This document shows, piece after piece, positions 1 to 6,495 of a DNA stretch of 6,650 nucleotides; the stretch's first letter is position 1; each line of letters starts with the position of its first letter. This DNA is from Gammaproteobacteria bacterium. Its GTDB lineage: Bacteria; Pseudomonadota; Gammaproteobacteria; Acidithiobacillales; Acidithiobacillaceae. Where the stretch lies: positions 10,344 to 16,993 of the forward strand of contig JAMCRJ010000010.1 in the NCBI GenBank assembly GCA_023381645.1, in the 5' to 3' direction. A program made the translations under genes and the position numbers. Under the pieces are notes generated by a model that worked only from the letters and a program-made list of their open reading frames with translations, had not been told where the DNA came from and searched no databases.

Positions 1-1676
1 GCAGCACCCGCATTGCTTTGGGTACTGAACACCTGATTCCCGATAACTACAGGGGTTGACAGGATGTAATTCTCAAAATTGGTGCGAAATGCCGTGAAAC
101 GCCCGCCCCATGCTCCTTGATGCCAGTAAGTCCCCGCCTCATAGCTGTTTGCAATTTCCGGTTGGAGGCCGCTGTTGAAATAACTGGCGGTAAGCTGGCT
201 GGAACTTGGTGCTTCGGCGGAGCGGGTGTAATTGAAATAGAGATGCCAATTGGGTTGGAGCGCGTAATTCACACCAAAGGATGGTAGCCATTGGTTGAAG
301 TTTGCCGCCCGTTCCATTTTGCTGACATAATCGCGCCAGGTCCGGTGTAAATTCAACAATTTCACTCCCGTGGTCAGTCGTAAGGTGGTAATCGGTGACC
401 ATTCCCCCTGCACATAGGGCTGAACGCTTTCCGTCACGACGGGCTGACTGACGGGCGCCGACACCAAGGCACCGGTAAATCGGTTATATAGGTTCGACTG
501 ATACTGAAATGCGGTTTCGTTATCGGAGTCTGCCCAGACCCCTGCTTCCAGGCTGCCGGAACTAAAAGGGTAGCGTGCCTTGAAGATGTTTCCGAATTCA
601 TGCACCGGAAATAGTTTGGTGGCCAGATAGAATCCGCCAGGAGCCGCGCGATTATTTTGCGTGAACGTGCCACCACCATTGCCGGAGAAATAATAATACT
701 GATCAGATAATTCCAGTCTCCCTATGTGAAATGCATACTTCACATAGGATTGCCAGTTCAGGAAGGTTTTGAAGTTATCTCCATAATAATCAGGCGAACC
801 AGGATCGGCTGAATTACCGCTGTAGCGACGTCCATATTCTGCAGTTTCCTGTTTGGTGGCACCATTATAAAAATTCCATGTCTGGTTATTCTGGAAGAAA
901 AATAAGGTAAGTCGCCCCGGACCGATCTGACTGATTGATTTGAATATAAATGTATATTTGTGGCTTTGTGTATTGTAAAAATAGCCGTTGCTTCGGGTGT
1001 TGGTGGCACCCAAAAGAATCTTGGTGGGAATGATGCCACCTAATATTTCTCCGCTATTGATGACACCACCGTAAGACTGCGTGCCAAATGATCCGTACCC
1101 ATAAAACGGCGTTGCCGAGAAATGGCTGGATGGAGTCACCGAATGTATGGCGACCGTGCCTGCGAAATTGGCGTTACCAACAGTGGCAGCGGAACCTGGG
1201 CCTGGTTTGACATTAATGGCGGAAATATATTGGGGTGGCAGGTTCTCATTAGAATAAAAGCCGTAGCCGATGGGCGAGTTAATCGGGATCCCATCCATGG
1301 TGAAGTTGATCAGGGATTGATCCATACCCCGCATGTAAATGTTGGATCCGTCGATACCGTTATTGCCAGTGGGAACGATATTCATATTGGGAAGGTTTGC
1401 CAGACTCTGGGCGAAATCTCCAGTGGGATTCATGGCAGAGATGGCTTGGCCAGTAATCGTTTCTTCTGTTTGCGTCGAATCCAACGGAGATGAATAAGGT
1501 GCAGTCGCAGAGTTTCCTGATGTGCTCCCCATAGGGGAGGCTGTGCTTTGTACCATGGGGAGTACAGGCGTATCGGCAATAGCCACTTGTTGCGCGGCGA
1601 CCGTCGTGAGTGCCACGGCTATTGCAACCTTGAGTGGGTGGCGGGATATGAGGGGTTGTTTGAAATGCAACATCAT
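1..1676 (-). CDS. TonB-dependent outer-membrane receptor (second receptor), 3' end outside window
   Basis: This gene encodes a gated 22-strand beta-barrel that imports a chelate across the outer membrane using TonB energy. I translated it by hand: 558 codons stay open to the window edge with no stop or frameshift. A signal peptide has basic residues up to K16, a hydrophobic stretch, and a probable cleavage at AIA|D (34/35). A Ser/Thr/Pro-rich linker follows, with a possible TonB box near 70-76 (TEETITG). The plug is about 70-180, with IYMRGMDQ, FTMDGIPIN and the closing motif PGPGSAATVGNANFAGTV. The rest is aromatic-rich barrel, including YFNYTRSAEAPSS. The region before the plug is too short for an N-terminal signalling domain. 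The start is ATG 1676 (a second ATG follows at 1673), with GGAG 6 nt upstream. It begins 22 nt after the ATPase gene, so it is probably the distal gene of the operon. Perhaps 100-200 residues are missing. Substrate unknown. It is visibly AT-richer than tonB. Confidence 0.93.
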   Translation of the reverse strand, partial: MMLHFKQPLISRHPLKVAIAVALTTVAAQQVAIADTPVLPMVQSTASPMGSTSGNSATAPYSSPLDSTQTEETITGQAISAMNPTGDFAQSLANLPNMNIVPTGNNGIDGSNIYMRGMDQSLINFTMDGIPINSPIGYGFYSNENLPPQYISAINVKPGPGSAATVGNANFAGTVAIHSVTPSSHFSATPFYGYGSFGTQSYGGVINSGEILGGIIPTKILLGATNTRSNGYFYNTQSHKYTFIFKSISQIGPGRLTLFFFQNNQTWNFYNGATKQETAEYGRRYSGNSADPGSPDYYGDNFKTFLNWQSYVKYAFHIGRLELSDQYYYFSGNGGGTFTQNNRAAPGGFYLATKLFPVHEFGNIFKARYPFSSGSLEAGVWADSDNETAFQYQSNLYNRFTGALVSAPVSQPVVTESVQPYVQGEWSPITTLRLTTGVKLLNLHRTWRDYVSKMERAANFNQWLPSFGVNYALQPNWHLYFNYTRSAEAPSSSQLTASYFNSGLQPEIANSYEAGTYWHQGAWGGRFTAFRTNFENYILSTPVVIGNQVFSTQSNAGA

Positions 1677-1698
1677 GCTGTTCTCCGAATAGATCAAG

Positions 1699-2490
1699 TC
1701 ATACGACCAAAGGAAGGATTTTATTGGCACAGGGAACAATGACCCGCCGACCGTCACCGACGTCCACAAATTCAATATCCACACCGTATAGTGCTCGCAT
1801 GTGTTCCGGACAAAGCACGATTTCCGCAGGGCCATCGGCCAACACCCGGCCATCCTTGAGGAGAATAACCCGAGTAGCGGCAGCCAGAGCGTGTTCCGGA
1901 TAATGGCTGCTCTGCAAAATGGCAAAGCCACTGCGAGCCAGGTCCTGGATTTGCGCCATGAGGCGGTGTTGATTGCCGTAGTCGAGGCCAGTCACGGGTT
2001 CATCAAGAATCAGGATGGGTGCTTCCTGCGCGAGCGCCCGGGCGATCAACACCAGTTGTCGCTGGCCGCCGCTCAACTCGGTATAGGCTCGGAGGGCGAG
2101 ATCAGCGATACCCAGGCGTTCCAGAGCATTTGCCACTTGTGTCAGGTCATTGGCCCGCGCTCCCCCAAGCCAGGATTGGTGCGGCATGCGGCCCATCAGC
2201 ACCACATCCTGCACCAGGAAAGGGAACACGGCGCCATGATCCTGGGGAACATAGGCCAGACGACGAGCACGCTCTCTGGCCGAAAGGGCAGAAAGAGGTT
2301 TATCGCCGACCCGGATTTCCCCTCGCAAGGGCTGGACAATCCCCAGCAACAGACGAATCAGGGTACTTTTACCACTACCGTTGGCGCCCAACAGGGCGAC
2401 AGATTCTCCGGCATGAAGTTCGAGAGAGACATCCTCCAGAACCGTCCGCCGATCATAAGCGTAAGCCAGATGTGAAGCAGAAAGCCTCAT
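1699..2490 (-). CDS. ABC transporter ATP-binding protein, FecE/BtuD/FhuC type
   Basis: This is the cytoplasmic ATPase that powers the neighbouring permease in importing a metal chelate or cobalamin-like compound. Motifs are complete; numbering here is from the ATG at 2499. They are Walker A GANGSGKST (38-46), Q-loop Q86 in YVPQDH, signature LSGGQ (142-146), Walker B ILILDEP (162-168, with D166 and E167), D-loop GLD (171-173) and switch His H199 in SSHYPEHA. The segment FPFLVQDVVLMGRMPH after the Q-loop is typical of iron-chelate and cobalamin importers. I prefer the ATG at 2490 (263 aa). It gives a 4-nt ATGA overlap with the permease stop, matching the overlaps at the preceding junctions, and AAGGG lies 9 nt upstream. 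The ATG at 2499 (266 aa) would place AAGGG directly against the start. Length is usual for the family. The function class is secure, the substrate is not. Confidence 0.95.
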   Translation of the reverse strand: MRLSASHLAYAYDRRTVLEDVSLELHAGESVALLGANGSGKSTLIRLLLGIVQPLRGEIRVGDKPLSALSARERARRLAYVPQDHGAVFPFLVQDVVLMGRMPHQSWLGGARANDLTQVANALERLGIADLALRAYTELSGGQRQLVLIARALAQEAPILILDEPVTGLDYGNQHRLMAQIQDLARSGFAILQSSHYPEHALAAATRVILLKDGRVLADGPAEIVLCPEHMRALYGVDIEFVDVGDGRRVIVPCANKILPLVV

Positions 2491-3470
2491 GCTGTCCATC
2501 CCTTACGCAAGCGGTGCAAAACCAGCATGAAGGCGATGATGCCCACGAGATCGGTTACCACCCCCAAGGGGATTTCTACTGAAAAAGCGGTGCGGGAGAT
2601 ATCGTCGGCAATGACCAAAAACAACCCGCCAGTCAAGGCACTGGCGGGGATCAGGACCCGGTTATCCGGTCCGACCATGAAACGGGCGATATGAGGAACG
2701 ATCAGCCCCACCCAGGCGATCATGCCCACCAAAGAAACAGTCAGAGCGCTGGCGATGGTGGCCATTACGATGATCAACATCCGGGCCCAATGTACCGAAA
2801 CCCCCAAGGCGCGTGCTTCTTCGTCGCCCATGCTCAGCACATTCATGGTTTTTCCGAAAGCGGTCAGGGCGAGTACGGCCAGAAGAATAGGAATCGCCAT
2901 GATACGCAACTCGCTCAACCGGACCCCACCGAGATTTCCCATCAGCCAATAAACGATGGTCGGAAGCTGGGTATAGGGGTTGGCCAGATACTGCACCATA
3001 GTCAACAGCGCTGTGAACAAAGCGCCGCTGATGATGCCCCCAAGTACCAGCATCAGCACTGGGTTCACCGGATAGAGCCGGGAGATGAAGATCGCAATGA
3101 ATACGGCGAGCATGCCAAACCCAAATGAAATGACTTGAGCCAAGCCCCAGGGTAAACCCAGCACGATTCCCAGTGCCGCACCAAAAGCCGCGCCTGACAA
3201 CACGCCCAGAATGGAAGGGGAAACCAGAGGATTCATAAACAGCGCCTGAAAAGCGCTGCCGGACACGGACAAAGCCGCGCCGACCATTACTGCGGCCAGG
3301 ATTTCGGGAAGACGCACATGGATAAGTAGTGCGTGTAACAGTGGATTGGCACCTGAAACGGCAGCCCAGAGTGATGATATGGGTAACGGGTAGCGGCCTA
3401 TCAGCAAAGAACCGCCCGAAATGATGAGCAGTGCAACAAAGAGGATGGGGAGTCGCCAGATGCGGATCAT
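2487..3470 (-). CDS. ABC transporter permease, FecCD/BtuC family
   Basis: This inner-membrane subunit forms the translocation path. It is 327 aa, close to E. coli BtuC (326 aa), and hydrophobic throughout, consistent with about ten membrane helices. Family landmarks are HVRLPEILAA (51-60), the loop FMNPLVSPSILGVLSG (78-93), YWLMGNLGG (174-182) and the cytoplasmic coupling-helix region MGDEEARALGV (214-223), which docks on the ATPase. Further landmarks are GMIAWVGLIVPHIAR (249-263) and DDISRTAFSVEIPLGVVTD (289-307). There is only one permease gene, so a homodimer is expected. Of three arginines that in BtuC contact the binding protein, two are kept (R53, R293) and the third position is glutamate (E56). 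The gene overlaps the binding-protein stop by 4 nt (ATGA), and its own stop overlaps the ATPase start. GGGAG lies 11 nt upstream of the start. Family assignment is firm; iron chelate, haem, cobalamin or another metal complex are all possible cargoes. Confidence 0.95.
   Translation of the reverse strand: MIRIWRLPILFVALLIISGGSLLIGRYPLPISSLWAAVSGANPLLHALLIHVRLPEILAAVMVGAALSVSGSAFQALFMNPLVSPSILGVLSGAAFGAALGIVLGLPWGLAQVISFGFGMLAVFIAIFISRLYPVNPVLMLVLGGIISGALFTALLTMVQYLANPYTQLPTIVYWLMGNLGGVRLSELRIMAIPILLAVLALTAFGKTMNVLSMGDEEARALGVSVHWARMLIIVMATIASALTVSLVGMIAWVGLIVPHIARFMVGPDNRVLIPASALTGGLFLVIADDISRTAFSVEIPLGVVTDLVGIIAFMLVLHRLRKGWTA
2500..2504 (-). promoter_or_regulatory. Ribosome binding site that decides the ATPase start
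   Basis: AAGGG on the minus strand ends directly before the ATG at 2499 and lies 9 nt before the ATG at 2490. Only the second spacing is workable, so initiation at 2490, inside the ATGA overlap with the permease stop, is favoured. The site lies within the last codons of the permease gene. Confidence 0.55.
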
Positions 3471-4513
3471 GGCTGCATGATCTCCCGAAGCCGGGCATCG
3501 CTGATTTTCACCCCGAGAAACTGCTGATAAAAATTCTGGATATCTTTGTCGCTGAAGGCAAATTGTTGGGGATAAAGCTTATGGGCAAGCCATTGCGCAC
3601 CCAGTATCTGCATAAAGGAATACAGGCGGTTGAACCAACTGAAGGGTTGCTGGGGGATATAGTAAACGCGATGGTGCCGCACCGCCTGCAAAGGCGCCCA
3701 TGCGGGATTGGTATACACCTGGGCCAAAAATATGGGATTATCACTGAGAATCACCTCAGGGTTCCAGCGTAATACCTGTCCCATGCTTACTTGCTGATAG
3801 CCTTGAAAGTGATTGATAGTGCAGTGGAAAACATTTTCCCCGTCCGCCCATTGTATGGTGGCGGTCGGCATGGCCTCATCGCAGCCACTGCGCAATCCAT
3901 TCGGACTGCCTGCGTAATACACGGAAACCCGGTTCGGTTCCGGAATCTGCGTGTGGAGATTCTGAAGCGCGTCTTTCTTTTCAGAAAGATAGCGGATCAG
4001 GTTTTCGGCACGCGTCTGCTTGTGAAACGCTTCGCCAAGCAGCCGATACGCCTGGATATAATCAGCCAGATCATGGAGTTTTACGTTTAATACGGGAAGT
4101 CCCAGAGCACGCAATTTGCTCACCACGCTCGCCTGGGGGCCCATATAGGGATACCAGAATACGATGAGATCAGGATGCGCCTGTAAAATCGTGCCGATAT
4201 CGGCATTGTAACCCTGCCCGAACCAACCTCCCAGGACGGGCAGATGACGCGCCGCCGGATCCAGATATTTGCGTTGCGATGGCGACAAGGGCAGATTCCA
4301 TCCCGCGAGAAGATGGGGATCCAGGGTGTAAATGAGGGCATTGACCGGGGGTGCGCTGCCAAAAACCTTGTCTAATGGTTGGGGAATGTTCACGGGCTGC
4401 CCGGACATGTCCATCACGACTTGTGCGGTCGCGGTCTGGAACGAAGCAATACCCATGATTCCTGTTAATATCACCGTGAACAGAAAACGCAGGCGCATAG
4501 ATAAAATATTCAT
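3467..4513 (-). CDS. Periplasmic substrate-binding protein of an iron-chelate/cobalamin-type ABC importer
   Basis: This protein captures the substrate in the periplasm and delivers it to the permease. It is 348 aa. The signal peptide has R7 and R9, a hydrophobic core around 10-25 and a likely cleavage at ATA|Q (30/31). There is no lipobox cysteine, so it should be soluble. The remainder matches the TroA-like Peripla_BP_2 fold. The N lobe has QPLDKVFGSAPP (45-56) and IGTILQAHPDLIVFW (106-120); a long helix spans roughly 150-187; the C lobe has VSVYYAGSPNGL (196-207) and VSMGQVLRWNPEVILSDNP (242-260). C211 and C231 are two of very few cysteines and could form a disulfide. The position where many relatives have a docking glutamate in the C lobe is G245. 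The ATG at 4513 overlaps the small upstream gene's stop (ATGA), with AGGG 8 nt upstream. A second ATG at codon 6 has no visible ribosome site. It is longer than BtuF (266 aa). Ligand unknown. Confidence 0.92.
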   Translation of the reverse strand: MNILSMRLRFLFTVILTGIMGIASFQTATAQVVMDMSGQPVNIPQPLDKVFGSAPPVNALIYTLDPHLLAGWNLPLSPSQRKYLDPAARHLPVLGGWFGQGYNADIGTILQAHPDLIVFWYPYMGPQASVVSKLRALGLPVLNVKLHDLADYIQAYRLLGEAFHKQTRAENLIRYLSEKKDALQNLHTQIPEPNRVSVYYAGSPNGLRSGCDEAMPTATIQWADGENVFHCTINHFQGYQQVSMGQVLRWNPEVILSDNPIFLAQVYTNPAWAPLQAVRHHRVYYIPQQPFSWFNRLYSFMQILGAQWLAHKLYPQQFAFSDKDIQNFYQQFLGVKISDARLREIMQP

Positions 4514-4689
4514 GGTACGCGCCCTGCGAGTCCACGTGCTTTAGTCATTGCCTGATTATAAGCTTTTGCCGGCGCCATGATTTCGCTGAACTCTCCGACT
4601 TCCGGGTGATGTCCGGATGTCCCAAGATAGCGCCTCAATGTCTCTATTTCCTGATTTACATCAATGGGCAAACGCTCTCTGGCCGCCAT
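4510..4689 (-). CDS. Small conserved-looking hypothetical protein, 59 aa, between tonB and the binding protein
   Basis: I do not recognise this protein. The frame runs from ATG 4689 to TGA 4510-4512. AAGGA lies 7 nt upstream of the start, and the stop shares ATGA with the start of the binding-protein gene. It begins 12 nt after the tonB stop and fills the only space in the run that would otherwise be non-coding. The product is soluble-looking, with no signal peptide or membrane segment, so it is probably cytoplasmic. A polar charged segment (about 10-22, DVNQEIETLRRYL) and a second one (about 34-54) look helical. They are joined by a Gly/His/Pro turn, GHHPEVGEF (26-34), whose H27, H28 and E30 could bind a metal; that is speculation. 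The C terminus is basic. Its placement suggests a role in, or translational coupling to, the transporter. It could instead be a leader-like frame whose translation sets expression of the binding protein. Confidence 0.75.
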   Translation of the reverse strand: MAARERLPIDVNQEIETLRRYLGTSGHHPEVGEFSEIMAPAKAYNQAMTKARGLAGRVP

Positions 4690-4696
4690 ATCTTTA

Positions 4697-4701
4697 TCCT
4701 T
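4697..4701 (-). promoter_or_regulatory. Ribosome binding site of the 59-aa gene
   Basis: AAGGA on the minus strand sits directly after the tonB stop codon and 7 nt before the ATG at 4689, an ideal spacing. It is the main direct sign that the short frame is translated independently and is not just filler between tonB and the binding-protein gene. Confidence 0.6.
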
Positions 4702-5436
4702 TTAATTGCTATCATTCAAACGAAAACGAATCGGCACTTCCACCTGCATGGCCACCGGTTTTCCGTCGCGGGTGCCGGGGGTGAAGCGCCAGTGCCGCAC
4801 GGCCTTTTCGGCCGCCCGATCCAGGCTGGTGTAGCCGGAACTGCGGACCACCGTTATTTTTTCCGGCAGACCGGACACATTGACCAGCACCCGCAGCAGT
4901 ACGATGCCCTCCTCCCCATCCCAGCGCGCCGACTGGGGATACTCCGGTGCGGGATTGTGGGCATAGGCAGGAATGCTGGGACGGGTTTCCGCCGCTGGAG
5001 CGGGAGTGGCTGGAGGTAAGGCGGGCATGGCAGGCGTGGCTGCGGCTGATGTCACCGGTGCGGGCGTCCGGGAGATTGTGGATGGGGCTGCGGGCGCCGC
5101 CAGCGCGCCCGGCGCCGAGAACCGGGCGCGGACCGGCACCTTGGCCTCTCGCAGCGGTCTGGGCGACAGCTTGGGGGGGGTGGGAACGGGTTTTTGTGGT
5201 ATCGACGCGGTGGGTCGGGGTGCTGGCGGATAGGGGGCGGGCTGTGGGGTGGCGCTGGTCTGCGGCCAGGAAACCAATTGGACCGCCATGGGTGGGGTGA
5301 TCACCGGCGTGGGCGGAGGAGATGCCCGCATCCAGACGGCCAAAACCGCCAGAATACCCGCTTCCAGCATCAGGGCCAGCAGAAAAACCACGGCCCTGGG
5401 TGGCTGCGGGCTGGCGGGGAGCGCCAGAGTGCTCAC
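4702..5436 (-). CDS. tonB: TonB energy-transducing protein
   Basis: TonB spans the periplasm and transmits proton-motive energy from ExbB-ExbD to outer-membrane receptors. It is 244 aa, close to E. coli TonB (239 aa). A short cytoplasmic N terminus is followed by one membrane anchor (about 14-36) and a long Pro/Ala/Thr-rich periplasmic spacer (about 39-160). The C-terminal TonB domain (about 162-241) includes PAPEYPQSARWDGEEGIVLL, then SSGYTSLDRAAEKAVRHWRF and a final beta strand MQVEVPIRFRL. The spacer has few of the alternating Lys-Pro and Glu-Pro repeats of enteric TonB; it is mostly neutral with scattered Arg and Lys. In the anchor, glutamate (E25) appears where enteric TonB has its functional histidine. 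The start is GTG at 5436, overlapping the exbD stop as GTGA, with a G-rich site just upstream. A run of eight C on the coding strand lies in the spacer. It presumably serves both receptors in the run and perhaps others elsewhere. Confidence 0.95.
   Translation of the reverse strand: MSTLALPASPQPPRAVVFLLALMLEAGILAVLAVWMRASPPPTPVITPPMAVQLVSWPQTSATPQPAPYPPAPRPTASIPQKPVPTPPKLSPRPLREAKVPVRARFSAPGALAAPAAPSTISRTPAPVTSAAATPAMPALPPATPAPAAETRPSIPAYAHNPAPEYPQSARWDGEEGIVLLRVLVNVSGLPEKITVVRSSGYTSLDRAAEKAVRHWRFTPGTRDGKPVAMQVEVPIRFRLNDSN
5173..5180 (-). repeat. tonB: Mononucleotide tract of eight C (coding strand) inside tonB
   Basis: The plus strand reads eight G in a row here, encoding part of Thr86 plus Pro87 and Pro88 in the TonB spacer. 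A gain or loss of one base would shift the frame upstream of the C-terminal receptor-binding domain and inactivate the protein. In this copy the frame is intact. The tract may simply reflect CCC proline codons in a GC-rich spacer. Confidence 0.85.
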
Positions 5437-5828
5437 GGCTGCCCCGCACGGGTAGCGATGCCCATCTGGCTGATGCCGGCGTGGCGGCAGGCATCCATCA
5501 CCGCCACGAGCTGCTGCAAGGTCACGGTTTTGGCACCCGCCAAAATGACTTGGGTATGGGCCGGATCGTTCCGGGCCAATTGCTGCTCCAGTTGGCTCAG
5601 ACTGACGGTCTTATCGCGAAAATGCAGACTGCCATCGCTGCGCAGTTCCACCACCAAAGGGGTTCTGGGCAAGACCTGGGCGCTACTGCTGGTCGGCAAC
5701 CGAGTGCTGATCCCGGACGCGGGGATCATGCGCAAGGTGATCATGATGAAGAACACCAGCAGAAAAAGCATGATGTCGATCATGGGAATGATCTCGATGC
5801 GCCCCTTGCGGGCCTCGAAATAACGCAT
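5433..5828 (-). CDS. exbD: ExbD proton-channel subunit of the TonB motor
   Basis: ExbD works with ExbB in the inner membrane to couple proton flow to TonB movement. It is 131 aa, against 141 in E. coli. The order is a short cytoplasmic N terminus, one membrane helix (about 17-35, IDIMLFLLVFFIMI) and a periplasmic domain (about 45-125) with LVVELRSDGSLHF and a long helix near 103-117. The essential membrane aspartate is D18 in PMIDIML, aligning with E. coli D25. The segment before it reads IEIIP in place of the more usual INVTP. The gene starts 1 nt after the exbB stop (TGAGATG), with GGGGAG 7 nt upstream, and its stop overlaps the tonB start. TolR is the main alternative, but the adjoining tonB and receptor genes favour ExbD. 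Confidence 0.94.
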   Translation of the reverse strand: MRYFEARKGRIEIIPMIDIMLFLLVFFIMITLRMIPASGISTRLPTSSSAQVLPRTPLVVELRSDGSLHFRDKTVSLSQLEQQLARNDPAHTQVILAGAKTVTLQQLVAVMDACRHAGISQMGIATRAGQP

Positions 5829-5829
5829 C

Positions 5830-6483
5830 TCAGATCTCCCCTCGCCGCGCCAGCAGACTGACAGAGGCGTCTCCCCGGATACTCGGTGGCTGTCGGTAGA
5901 GGCGATTCAGGGTGCTCACCTTGATCCTTTCCATCTGATGCAGCACCAGACGGACCCGTTGCTGAAGTCCGTTAAAAAGCACCAGGCCCACAATGGCAAT
6001 GGCCAAACCCGTTGCGGTAGCCACCAGGGCTTCCGCCACATGACCGGTAATGGCCGTTGGCGCGGTATCTGGATTACCCAATATCTGAAAGGCATTGAAC
6101 ATACCGATGATGGTGCCCAGCAGCCCGAGCAGAGGCGCCAGGGTGACGGCCGTATCCAGGATCCATAAGCCCCGGTCCAGCAAGGTCGCCTGGGCCAGCA
6201 TGGCCTCCTCGGCGTAGGCCTCGCCGCTTGCCAGATCATGGGATGCCAACACTGCTGCAAATACGGCCTGTTGCGGGCAAGACGGCGTTTTGGCCAGCTC
6301 GGTTTCCAGCGATTCCCGGCCTTTTCTGTCTTGCAGATCGCGTAACAGATCGTCCCCCTTGCGCCGGATCATGGCCAACGCCCAGCCCCGCTCCAGGGCC
6401 ACGAAAAGCACCACCAGCAACAGGAGCGGCATCAGATAAAGGATACCCCCGGACACGGCGGCAAGGTGTAATAAAATCTCCAT
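5830..6483 (-). CDS. exbB: ExbB proton-channel subunit of the TonB motor
   Basis: ExbB is the pentameric inner-membrane scaffold of the motor (MotA/TolQ/ExbB family). It is 217 aa, shorter than E. coli ExbB (244 aa), mainly because it lacks a long N-terminal periplasmic extension. Membrane segments are about 12-32, 108-134 and 150-172, with a charged cytoplasmic loop between the first two. The signature APLLGLLGTIIGMFNAF (116-132) and EALVATATGLAIAIVGL (151-167) are clear. E151, T124 and T156 align with the functional E176, T148 and T181 of E. coli ExbB. The start is ATG 6483 with AAGGAA 7 nt upstream, overlapping the last bases of the preceding receptor gene's stop region; the gap is 12 nt. 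The TolQ alternative is disfavoured because tonB and receptors are neighbours and no tol genes are seen. Confidence 0.95.
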   Translation of the reverse strand: MEILLHLAAVSGGILYLMPLLLLVVLFVALERGWALAMIRRKGDDLLRDLQDRKGRESLETELAKTPSCPQQAVFAAVLASHDLASGEAYAEEAMLAQATLLDRGLWILDTAVTLAPLLGLLGTIIGMFNAFQILGNPDTAPTAITGHVAEALVATATGLAIAIVGLVLFNGLQQRVRLVLHQMERIKVSTLNRLYRQPPSIRGDASVSLLARRGEI

Positions 6484-6495
6484 GACATGCTTCCT

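Noticed and set aside
139..1039. Several short minus-strand frames suggesting a broken or non-coding region
   Set aside because: They are off-frame pieces of the receptor that starts at 1676, whose true frame stays open to position 1. No frameshift or internal stop was found, so it is not a pseudogene.
1677..1698. Regulatory element ahead of the second receptor
   Set aside because: Only 22 nt separate the genes and they hold the ribosome site GGAG. There is no room for a riboswitch or full promoter, although a promoter inside the ATPase gene cannot be excluded by eye.
1801..2475. A 224-codon open frame on the plus strand
   Set aside because: It is antisense to the ATPase, whose motifs are complete. 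The translation has no recognisable domain and no ribosome site stands out. The frame is a by-product of GC-rich codon structure.
2662..3498. A 278-codon minus-strand frame offset from the permease
   Set aside because: It is a shifted reading of the permease gene. The true frame gives the full FecCD landmarks, while this one gives a His/Arg/Ser-rich sequence with no family features.
4514..4701. Promoter, Fur box or terminator between tonB and the binding-protein gene
   Set aside because: The stretch is filled by the 59-codon frame. I saw no convincing hairpin followed by a T run, no Fur-like inverted repeat and no good promoter pair.
4712..5494. A 260-codon minus-strand frame longer than tonB itself
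   Set aside because: It is a shifted reading across tonB and the end of exbD. The tonB frame has the membrane anchor, spacer and C-terminal domain, and is properly joined to exbD by GTGA.
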